The notes under the pieces are model-generated. The model searched no databases, was not told the origin of the DNA, and saw only the letters and a program-made list of their open reading frames with translations. Below are positions 6,456 through 13,521 of a stretch of 24,991 nt of DNA, one piece after another; positions within the stretch are counted from its first letter, which is position 1; every line of letters begins with the position of its first letter. Source of the DNA: Candidatus Dadabacteria bacterium (lineage in GTDB: Bacteria; Desulfobacterota_D; UBA1144; Nemesobacterales; UBA2774); assembly GCA_020027805.1 (NCBI GenBank), contig JAHKKQ010000030.1, positions 1 to 24,991 on the forward strand, written 5' to 3'. Position numbers and translations under genes: made by a program.

Positions 6456-7651
6456 ATGAGCCTTATCCCGTCGTCCGGTTCGGCAAAATATACCGCGGCG
6501 CCCGAGCCCGGCTCCGGATGCCGTTTCTTGTATCGTTCCAGGATACCGTCTGCAGAATCATCCGGGAAGTCTCTTCTCACAAAGGCGGTAAGGGACCCGC
6601 CGTATCCTCCTCCATTAAGCCTGCTCCCGTAAACACCCCCGGTCGAGCTTATGATCTCCTGGAGCGATTCGAGCTCGGGGCTGCCGACTCCGTAATTTAC
6701 GAACGAGCTCTCGCAGGATTCGTTCATGAGACGCCCGAAAGCAATCATGTCGCCCCTGTTCCACGCGGCGACCCCCATCGTCACGCGCTCCGATTCGGCG
6801 AAGAAATGCTCCGCCCTCCTCCTGAGCTCCTCCGGGAGCTTCGGCGATTTTTCACGAAACACGGTTTCGGGAATATAAGAGAGCGTCTTCGCCGATCTCA
6901 GTCCCCCCATTATTCCGAGGAGCCCCGCCGCCTTTCTGCATTCCTCGACGCGCGTGTTGAACCCCGACGACGTGAGCTCGCGCGGGATGCCTGAATATAC
7001 GATCAATATTTTAAAGTCTTCCCAGTTTTTGGGCCTCGGATAAGCCGCGGTATGTCCGGTAACCGTATCTATGTATAAGAGGCTGTCTTTTTTACCGTAA
7101 ACAATCGATGACTGGTCGAGTATGCCGTTTGAGAGCTTGAGATAATCGTTCTCGATCCTCCTGTCGAGCTCGACATACTCCTCCGGCCCGAGCTCCAGAT
7201 CGTTCGCGTAAGCGAGCGCTTTGAGGTACGCGAGCCCCGCGGATGCGGACGAGCTCAAGCCGGACGAGGGGAGCGTCCCCGAGAGAGCACCCGTGAACCC
7301 TCTCCGTATGCCGCGGTACTCGCTAAGCGCTTTCGCCGCCCCCATCGCGTATCTGCCCCAGTCGTCCCTGCCGGGGGATTTGATGCTGTCGATGTCGAAT
7401 TCGGTTACCCCCGGGTAGTTCATACTGTAGAGCCTCACCCTTTTCTCGTCGATCGGGGTGAACGCGAGCACGGTCCGGGCGTCTATAGTCATCCCGAGTA
7501 CGGAGCCCCCCTGGTGGTCGATGTGCGCGCCCAGAGGGGAAATGCGGTAAGGGGATACCACTATCTTCAGGAGGGACTCGTTAAAGCTTTCTCTTCTCTT
7601 TAAATATGCTGCGGCTTCCTCCGTTTGTTTTTCAAGCGCTATGAATTCCAT
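6452..7651 (-). CDS. GHMP-family sugar kinase, galacturonokinase-like
   Basis: This 399-aa GHMP kinase has the three family motifs: the substrate motif SPYRISPLGAHIDHQGG (33-49), the ATP loop LPSSGLSSSASAG (127-139) and GGVYGSRLNGGGYGG (338-352). The catalytic Asp is D179 in NGILDQS. True galactokinases read GRVNLIGEHTDYN in motif 1. The PLGAHIDHQGG version instead matches what I recall of plant D-galacturonate kinase (Arabidopsis GALAK). Other blocks recall that enzyme too: IENDYLKLSNGILDQS, RVEECRKAAGLL and AEHFFAESERV. It most likely phosphorylates galacturonate, or a related sugar, at C1. It lies 24 bp after the ABC exporter gene and overlaps the nucleotidyltransferase gene by 4 bp, which fits a route from free sugar to sugar-1-phosphate to NDP-sugar. 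Confidence 0.85.
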   Translation of the reverse strand: MEFIALEKQTEEAAAYLKRRESFNESLLKIVVSPYRISPLGAHIDHQGGSVLGMTIDARTVLAFTPIDEKRVRLYSMNYPGVTEFDIDSIKSPGRDDWGRYAMGAAKALSEYRGIRRGFTGALSGTLPSSGLSSSASAGLAYLKALAYANDLELGPEEYVELDRRIENDYLKLSNGILDQSSIVYGKKDSLLYIDTVTGHTAAYPRPKNWEDFKILIVYSGIPRELTSSGFNTRVEECRKAAGLLGIMGGLRSAKTLSYIPETVFREKSPKLPEELRRRAEHFFAESERVTMGVAAWNRGDMIAFGRLMNESCESSFVNYGVGSPELESLQEIISSTGGVYGSRLNGGGYGGSLTAFVRRDFPDDSADGILERYKKRHPEPGSGAAVYFAEPDDGIRLI

Positions 7652-7675
7652 TGTGCGTATCCGGCGTTGTGACGG

Positions 7676-9742
7676 TCAGTCCGTCAGCAATGAAAAGCGG
7701 TGTATCTCGTTCTGAAGCCTATAGAGGTTGTAATATATCCCCTTCCTCTCCAGCAGCCCCGCATGCGTGCCTATCTCCGATATCTCGCCCCTATGGATGA
7801 CCATGATCCTGTCGGCGTGCCTTACGTTAGATAACCTGTGCGCGATTATTAGCGTCGTCTGGTCGCGGGCCTCGTTCCTGAGCGCCCTCTGAATGTTTCT
7901 TTCGATCCGCGCGTCGATATTCGAGGTCGCTTCGTCGAGTATCAGGAACCTGGCGTTTTTCGAAAACGCCTGCCCCAGCGAGACGAGCTGCTTTTCTCCC
8001 GAAGAGATGGTATTCCCGTTCGACTTTATCCGGTCTATCTTTATCGCCTTCGAGAATTCGTCGTGTTCGGTATCGGAAATATTCTTCCCGTAGAGAAACA
8101 GGTCCTGGAATACCGCCGAGATGTTTCCCCTCAGGAACTCGGGGCTGAGCCCCTTTATATCCCTCCCGCCGAAGAGAATCTGCCCTCTCTCCACGTCGTA
8201 GAATCTGAGTATCAGATTGACTATGGTCGTCTTGCCCGACCCCGTAAGTCCGACCAGTGCTACTGTCTCTCCGGGCTCTATCGTGAACGATACGTCCCTG
8301 AGGACCCAGTCATTGTCGTTGTACGAGAACCACACGTTTTTAAATTCGAGCTTCCCGCTTACGAACCCGTCCCTTGCCCCCTCGCGCTGCTCCGGCTCCA
8401 CGTTTACGAGCTCGTAGAGGTTCTCGCTCGCCGCTACCGCGGACTGGAATATGTTGTACCTTTCCGCGAGCTCCATGATGGGCCGGAAAAGCATTCTCAC
8501 GTAGTAGAGATAAGCGAGGAGAGCGCCGATTGTGAGTTCGAGCCTGAGTACGCCTTGCCCTCCGTACCAGAGTATAAAAGCGACCGTGAATACGCTCATG
8601 AATTCGATAAACGGCCTGAACGTCGCGTAGACCCACAGCTGGTCCATGTTCGCCTTGAAGTTCTCTTTGTTGGTCTCCTTGAACTTCTCGAAGTTTTCCA
8701 TTTCCCTGTTATACAGCTTTATAAGCACGATCCCCCTTACGCTCTCCTGGACGAACGCGTTCAGCTTCGCGATCGACCTCCTTACGTCCCTGTAGACTGT
8801 CTTGAGCTTCATTCTGAAGAGGCCCGCGAAGAAGACCATCACCACCGTAAAAACCGCGACGAAGAGTGTGAGCTCCCTGTTCATATAAAACATGACTATA
8901 AAGACACCCACGACCACGAGGACGTCTTTAATAAACTGTACGGCGACGGATGTGTACATTTCGTTAATTGCGTTGACGTCGTTAGTCACCCTGGTCGTCA
9001 GCCTCCCGACCGGATTCTTGTCGAAGAATGTCTGTGGAAGTCTCAGTATGTGGGAGAATACCTCCGTCCTCATCCTGTGCATTATCCTGTGGCCCGAATA
9101 GTTAAGGAGATAAGTGAAGAGCGAGCTCAAGATAAATATCCCGGTAAGACACGCGAACACGACGGTCGATAAAACAATCACTTCCCTTATATCCTCGCTT
9201 CTCAGCAAGAGGAGGTCGTCCCTGCCGAGCCCCTTGAGAGATGTGTAGCTTATGTAGTAGACGTCGCCGGCCCGTTTAAAGAGAGCGCTATTCTCTTTAA
9301 TGATTTCACTTGCGCGGGCGAGCTTGTCCTTATCGAAACGGGCGGGGTCAATGACGAGGTATCTCTCTTCCGGGACGGTTCCGAGTTTTTCGAGGTCGTT
9401 CCTGTCGGCGTTGTCAATCCCCGACATGTCGATGAGGTAGGAATTCGCTCCCATGGGTATCACCAGGCCCGGGTATCTGTCCCTGACGGATTTCTCGAAT
9501 TCCCTGTCCTTCCCGCTGTTTTTGAACCGGGCGATACCCCACGCCGGGTAGATGTATTTATCTACCGCGATCTTGGTTATGTAGGGGACTGAGAGCTCGA
9601 GGAGAGCGGTCAGGATCATCAGCGCGAGGGCGGCCGCCATCAGAACCCTGTGGGGTCCCGTGAAGCCGTAAAGCCACCTGATTATGCTGAGGTCCTGTGT
9701 CTTCTTGCCCCTTTTTGATTCCTCGCTTTCCGTCACTGCCAA
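7676..9742 (-). CDS. ABC exporter (fused membrane and ATPase domains) with periplasmic insert and shortened ATPase domain
   Basis: This 688-aa half-transporter belongs to the MsbA/MdlB/BmrD exporter class. TM1 is at about 33-57. A mainly hydrophilic insert of about 120 residues (about 66-186) follows before TM2 at about 188-213, with the remaining helices up to about 425. The ATPase domain has Walker A GLTGSGKT (498-505), Q-loop Q546, a signature reading ISSGEKQ (579-585), Walker B FLILDE (599-604) and the switch His H635. Only 34 residues separate the Q-loop from the signature, against roughly 50-60 usually. The X-loop (TxVGExG) is missing. It starts at TTG, supported by ggggagag 6 nt before it. 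The next in-frame GTG is at 9736. No partner half-transporter is adjacent. It heads the kinase/nucleotidyltransferase operon. The substrate is unknown. Confidence 0.9.
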   Translation of the reverse strand: MAVTESEESKRGKKTQDLSIIRWLYGFTGPHRVLMAAALALMILTALLELSVPYITKIAVDKYIYPAWGIARFKNSGKDREFEKSVRDRYPGLVIPMGANSYLIDMSGIDNADRNDLEKLGTVPEERYLVIDPARFDKDKLARASEIIKENSALFKRAGDVYYISYTSLKGLGRDDLLLLRSEDIREVIVLSTVVFACLTGIFILSSLFTYLLNYSGHRIMHRMRTEVFSHILRLPQTFFDKNPVGRLTTRVTNDVNAINEMYTSVAVQFIKDVLVVVGVFIVMFYMNRELTLFVAVFTVVMVFFAGLFRMKLKTVYRDVRRSIAKLNAFVQESVRGIVLIKLYNREMENFEKFKETNKENFKANMDQLWVYATFRPFIEFMSVFTVAFILWYGGQGVLRLELTIGALLAYLYYVRMLFRPIMELAERYNIFQSAVAASENLYELVNVEPEQREGARDGFVSGKLEFKNVWFSYNDNDWVLRDVSFTIEPGETVALVGLTGSGKTTIVNLILRFYDVERGQILFGGRDIKGLSPEFLRGNISAVFQDLFLYGKNISDTEHDEFSKAIKIDRIKSNGNTISSGEKQLVSLGQAFSKNARFLILDEATSNIDARIERNIQRALRNEARDQTTLIIAHRLSNVRHADRIMVIHRGEISEIGTHAGLLERKGIYYNLYRLQNEIHRFSLLTD

Positions 9743-9751
9743 CGTATTCTC

Positions 9752-9771
9752 TCCCCGTACGCGTACCGGGA
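9752..9771. promoter_or_regulatory. 20-bp inverted repeat over the ABC exporter ribosome binding site
   Basis: TCCC-C-GTACGCGTAC-C-GGGA is symmetrical except for one mismatched pair. It contains the 10-bp perfect palindrome GTACGCGTAC (9757-9766). On the minus strand its 3' arm supplies the GGGGAG Shine-Dalgarno of the TTG start at 9742. It could be an operator or an RNA hairpin that hides the ribosome binding site. Confidence 0.4.
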
Positions 9772-9868
9772 CGCTAATTTGCGATATAGTTTAACCGGCG
9801 CTCATATTGCTTCAGGACTCAAGCGGTCTGCCTTCATCGTCATTGTAAAGAAAACTTCTCTTCAGTAG

Positions 9869-9874
9869 TATAAT
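9869..9874 (+). promoter_or_regulatory. Candidate -10 element of the Dabb-protein gene
   Basis: A perfect TATAAT lies 91 bp before the ATG at 9966. TTGTAA is present, but 20 bp upstream, too far for a standard -35. Confidence 0.35.
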
Positions 9875-9965
9875 TCTATTCGCTCAGTACGGAAAATCAA
9901 AAATGTCACTGACAGTATGCCGATTGCTGTCGGACAGTATCTTATCAATTATGCCGGAGGCATCC

Positions 9966-10268
9966 ATGATTAAGCACATAGTGATGTGGAGGCTCAAGGA
10001 TTTCGCTGCCGGGGCTTCTAAAGAGGAGAATGCGAGGAAGCTGAAGGAATCCCTCGAGGCGTTAGACGGGGTCATAGACGAGATTACGGCGATAGAGGTC
10101 GGGATAAATTTTAACGCTTCTCCCGCAGCCTTCGACGTCGTTCTATATTCGGAGTTCGAGGACAGGGAAGGGCTCGAAGCTTATCAGAGCCATCCCGAGC
10201 ATCTCAAGATCGTAGATTTTGTGGGCGAGATACGCTCCGACAGGGCAGTGGCCGATTACGAATACTGA
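9966..10268 (+). CDS. Dabb (stress-responsive alpha/beta barrel) domain protein
   Basis: This 100-aa protein begins MIKHIVMWRLKDFA, the hallmark opening of the Dabb ferredoxin-like fold. It continues with a helix, IEVGINFNASPAAFDVVLYSEF, and the SHPEH motif with DFVGEIRSDRAVADYEY near the end. The frame is open further upstream to 9903, but ggagg at 9956-9960, 5 nt before the ATG at 9966, and the domain boundary both fix the start here. Members form dimeric barrels, and many have no known reaction. It is divergent from the ABC exporter gene and convergent with tsaD, so it is probably a single-gene unit. Confidence 0.88.
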   Translation: MIKHIVMWRLKDFAAGASKEENARKLKESLEALDGVIDEITAIEVGINFNASPAAFDVVLYSEFEDREGLEAYQSHPEHLKIVDFVGEIRSDRAVADYEY

Positions 10269-10280
10269 CTTGCGGAAGAC

Positions 10281-11318
10281 TCATAAGCCTGAAACCATTC
10301 CCTTTCCCCTTATGTACCTGGGTCTCGATGTGGAATAGGGGTTTATGTTCAGCCCCGAGGTCTCTCCCTGCCTGAGCTTTGCCGCGCCGAGCGCGCCTAT
10401 CATTGCGGCGTTGTCGGTGCAGAACGCCGGAGACGGTATGCGGAGGGTTATCCCCTCCTCCCCGAACCTCTCTTTAGCAAGCGCCCTGAGGCGGGAATTA
10501 CAGGCCACTCCCCCCGCGATGACCACTGACCCGACGCCGGATTCCTTTGCGGCGAGAAGCGTTTTCTCGGTCAGGGTCTCCGCGATCGCCTCCTGGTAGC
10601 AGGCGCATATGTCCCTTAACTGCTCATTGTCGGGGCCGGGGTTTTTCCTCAGATAATATATGAGAGAGGTCTTGAGCCCGCTGAAACTGAAGTCGAGGGT
10701 CTTCGTACCCTTGAAAGGCCTCGGAAAGCGTATCGCCTCCGGGTTTCCCTCCTTCGCGAGCCTGTCTATCGCCACCCCTCCCGGGTATTCGAGCCCGAGC
10801 ACCTTGGCCGCCTTGTCGAACGCTTCCCCGGCCGCGTCGTCCCTCGTTTTTCCGATGAGCTCGAACTCCGTATAGCCCTTCACGAGATAAAGGCTCGTAT
10901 GTCCGCCCGAGACGACCAGGCCCACGAACGGGAACTCCGCGTCGTGCTCGAGGTGCACTGCGGACAGGTGCGCCTCCAGGTGGTTCACGCCTATGAGAGG
11001 GATGCCGAGTCCGTACGCGAACGCCTTCGCCGTCGAAAGCCCTACCATGAGGGAGCCGATGAGCCCCGGCCCGTTCGTAACCGCAATGCCATCGACCTCC
11101 CCCCTTTCCTTGCCGGCGTCGCCGAGCGCCTTCTCGATTACCGTCAGTATCAGCTCGACGTGCTTTCTCGACGCGATCTCCGGCACTACGCCGCCGTATT
11201 CCTTATGAATATCGATCTGGGACGCGACTACGTTCGAAAGGGCTTTCTTTCCGCCCTCGATAACGGCGGCTGCCGTCTCGTCGCACGATGTCTCTATGCC
11301 CAGTATTAAATCATGCAT
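10281..11318 (-). CDS. tsaD: tRNA N6-adenosine threonylcarbamoyltransferase
   Basis: TsaD transfers threonylcarbamoyl from TC-AMP to A37 of ANN-decoding tRNAs, with TsaB and TsaE, to make t6A. The start MHDLILGIETSCDETAAAV matches the family N-terminus. Other marks are HKEYGGVVPEIASRKHV, VTNGPGLIGSLMVG, the metal-binding HLEAH (H113 and H117), VSGGHTSLYLV, DDAAGEAFDKAAKVLGL-type text and the DFSFSGLKT block. The length from this ATG is 345 aa, normal for the family. Upstream in-frame starts exist at 11324 (ATG) and 11351 (GTG). None has a good Shine-Dalgarno, so the start rests on homology. TsaB and TsaE are not in the window. Confidence 0.96.
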   Translation of the reverse strand: MHDLILGIETSCDETAAAVIEGGKKALSNVVASQIDIHKEYGGVVPEIASRKHVELILTVIEKALGDAGKERGEVDGIAVTNGPGLIGSLMVGLSTAKAFAYGLGIPLIGVNHLEAHLSAVHLEHDAEFPFVGLVVSGGHTSLYLVKGYTEFELIGKTRDDAAGEAFDKAAKVLGLEYPGGVAIDRLAKEGNPEAIRFPRPFKGTKTLDFSFSGLKTSLIYYLRKNPGPDNEQLRDICACYQEAIAETLTEKTLLAAKESGVGSVVIAGGVACNSRLRALAKERFGEEGITLRIPSPAFCTDNAAMIGALGAAKLRQGETSGLNINPYSTSRPRYIRGKGMVSGL

Positions 11319-11366
11319 GCCCATTAGTTTACAGGACGCCCGGACGTTCACAAATTCGGGCTTTCA

Positions 11367-11395
11367 TTGCGCTTTCCCGCCGTTACTTTTATACT
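11367..11395 (+). promoter_or_regulatory. Sigma-70 promoter of thiC
   Basis: TTGCGC (11367-11372) and TATACT (11390-11395) have an ideal 17-bp spacer. Transcription would start near 11402, leaving a leader of about 58 nt. That is too short for a TPP riboswitch, and no THI-box sequence is visible. Confidence 0.6.
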
Positions 11396-11459
11396 ATATT
11401 TCAGCGGTTTGGTTGGGCTGCATTGCGTTTTTATAATGAGTTAAGGGAGTTTTTGTTAA

Positions 11460-13361
11460 ATGGGAATATCCACGAAGCGGGAAAGGATACCTGACCGGGC
11501 GCTCATATCGCGCGACCCCTTTCCGAAATCAGGAAAGGTCTACGTGGGGGGGACGCTCCACGACATAAGAGTGGCGATGCGCGAGATCGAGCTCGAAGAT
11601 TCGTTCCCGGCGGCGGGCGCAGGGAAAAAACCGCACGAAAGAAAGGCTTCCATTACCGTTTACGATACGAGCGGGCCCTACACCGACCCGGATGCGGACA
11701 TAGACGTCCATAGGGGGCTATCCCCGCTGAGAGAGAAATGGGTGCTCGGCCGCGGGGACGTCAAAACCCTCCCCGATTTTTCCTCGAAGTTCGCAAGGGG
11801 AGCCGCGGGCGGAGCAAAAATACTGGGCATCAAATTCAAGAACGCGAGGAAACCCCTCAGGGCGAAGGCAGGCGCGAATGTGACGCAGATGCATTACGCG
11901 AGAAAGGGGATCATAACCCCGGAGATGGAATATATAGCGATAAGGGAAAACCAGAGGATTGAAGAGCAGCGGGAGACACTGGGGTCGCTCGCGAAGTTCC
12001 ACAGTGGAGAGAGCTTCGGGGCCGCTATGCCCCGGACGCACGTCACCCCGGAATTCGTACGGCAGGAGGTCGCCCTCGGAAGGGCGATAATCCCCTCCAA
12101 CATCAACCACCCCGAAACAGAGCCGATGATAATAGGCAGGAATTTCCTGGTCAAGATAAACGCGAACATAGGGAATTCCGCCGTGACGTCGAGCATCGAG
12201 GAAGAGGTCGAGAAGGCCGTCTGGGCGTGCAGGTGGGGCGCCGACACAATCATGGACCTGTCCACCGGAAAAAATATTCATGAGACGAGGGAGTGGATCG
12301 TGCGGAATTCTCCCGTACCCGTAGGTACCGTCCCCATATACCAGGCCCTCGAGAAGGTCGAGGGGAAGGCCGAGGACCTCACGTGGGATTTATTTAGGGA
12401 TACGTTGATAGAGCAGGCGGAACAGGGCGTAGATTATTTTACGATCCACGCGGGCGTGCTGCTCGGATACATACCGCTCACAGCCGGGAGGGTGACGGGG
12501 ATAGTTTCGAGGGGCGGCTCGATTATGGCCAAGTGGTGCCTCTCCCACCACAAGGAGAGCTTCCTCTATACGAACTTCGAAGAGATGTGCGAGATCATGA
12601 AGGCCTACGACGTTGCGTTCTCCCTCGGAGACGGTCTCAGGCCCGGCTCGATCGCCGACGCCAACGACGAAGCCCAGTTCGCGGAATTAAAGACGATAGG
12701 CGAGCTCACGGACGTCGCGTGGAAGCACGACGTCCAGGTAATGATCGAGGGCCCGGGACACGTCCCCATGCACATGATAAAGGAGAACATGGACATGCAG
12801 CTCGAGTACTGCCGCGAGGCCCCGTTCTATACGCTCGGTCCCCTTACGACGGACATAGCGCCCGGATACGACCATATCACTTCGGCTATAGGCGCGGCGA
12901 TGATAGGGTGGTACGGTACGGCCATGCTCTGCTACGTCACCCCGAAGGAGCACCTCGGGCTCCCGAACAAGGCAGACGTTAAAGAGGGCGTGATCGCCTA
13001 CAAGATAGCCGCCCATGCCGCGGACCTCGCGAAGGGGCATCCTGCGGCCCAGATAAGGGACAACGCTCTCAGCAAGGCGAGATTCGAGTTCAGGTGGAAC
13101 GACCAGTTCAATCTCTCTCTCGACCCCGATACCGCCCGTGAATTCCACGACGAGACGCTCCCTGCAGAAGGCGCCAAAGTGGCACACTTCTGCTCGATGT
13201 GCGGGCCCAAGTTCTGCTCCATGAAGATTACTCAGGAAGTAAGGGAATACGCGGAAAAGCACGGCTTTTCGGAGACTGAAGCGGTGAAGAAGGGTATGGA
13301 GCAAAAGTCTAAAGAGTTCGGTGATTCGGGCGGCAAGATCTATATCCCTGCCGATGAATGA
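11460..13361 (+). CDS. thiC: Phosphomethylpyrimidine synthase
   Basis: ThiC is a radical-SAM enzyme that rearranges aminoimidazole ribotide into HMP phosphate for thiamine synthesis. The 633-aa length, with the N-terminal domain (about 1-150), is the full bacterial type. The core has NINHPETEPMIIGRNFLVK, GADTIMDLSTG, GHVPMHMIKENMD and GPLTTDIAPGYDHITSAIG. The C-terminal [4Fe-4S] motif CSMCGPKFC is present (C578, C581, C586). The start follows aaggga about 13 nt upstream. It has its own promoter and runs divergently from tsaD. Thiamine feedback by a TPP riboswitch, common for thiC, is not evident here. No other thiamine genes are nearby. Confidence 0.97.
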   Translation: MGISTKRERIPDRALISRDPFPKSGKVYVGGTLHDIRVAMREIELEDSFPAAGAGKKPHERKASITVYDTSGPYTDPDADIDVHRGLSPLREKWVLGRGDVKTLPDFSSKFARGAAGGAKILGIKFKNARKPLRAKAGANVTQMHYARKGIITPEMEYIAIRENQRIEEQRETLGSLAKFHSGESFGAAMPRTHVTPEFVRQEVALGRAIIPSNINHPETEPMIIGRNFLVKINANIGNSAVTSSIEEEVEKAVWACRWGADTIMDLSTGKNIHETREWIVRNSPVPVGTVPIYQALEKVEGKAEDLTWDLFRDTLIEQAEQGVDYFTIHAGVLLGYIPLTAGRVTGIVSRGGSIMAKWCLSHHKESFLYTNFEEMCEIMKAYDVAFSLGDGLRPGSIADANDEAQFAELKTIGELTDVAWKHDVQVMIEGPGHVPMHMIKENMDMQLEYCREAPFYTLGPLTTDIAPGYDHITSAIGAAMIGWYGTAMLCYVTPKEHLGLPNKADVKEGVIAYKIAAHAADLAKGHPAAQIRDNALSKARFEFRWNDQFNLSLDPDTAREFHDETLPAEGAKVAHFCSMCGPKFCSMKITQEVREYAEKHGFSETEAVKKGMEQKSKEFGDSGGKIYIPADE

Positions 13362-13521
13362 TGCACTTTCCCGGTCTGACGCTGTATATGAATTCCCGAT
13401 ATGCGGATTAAGTTATTTAAACTGCCGGATATGGAATCATCGCCCGCACCCGTTTTATCCAGCATAATGCGCACAGTCAGTTCGCTAATCTCAGTTTCCG
13501 GTTAGCGGTAATAGACCCTTC

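Noticed and set aside
8063..9172. Long (369-codon) plus-strand frame antisense to the ABC exporter
   Set aside because: It is a mirror of the exporter codons, with Glu/Val/His/Tyr-rich text lacking any domain. The exporter on the other strand has all the ABC motifs.
12687..13304. 205-codon minus-strand frame antisense to thiC
   Set aside because: It is a shadow of the highly conserved thiC reading frame and shows no recognisable domain or start signal.
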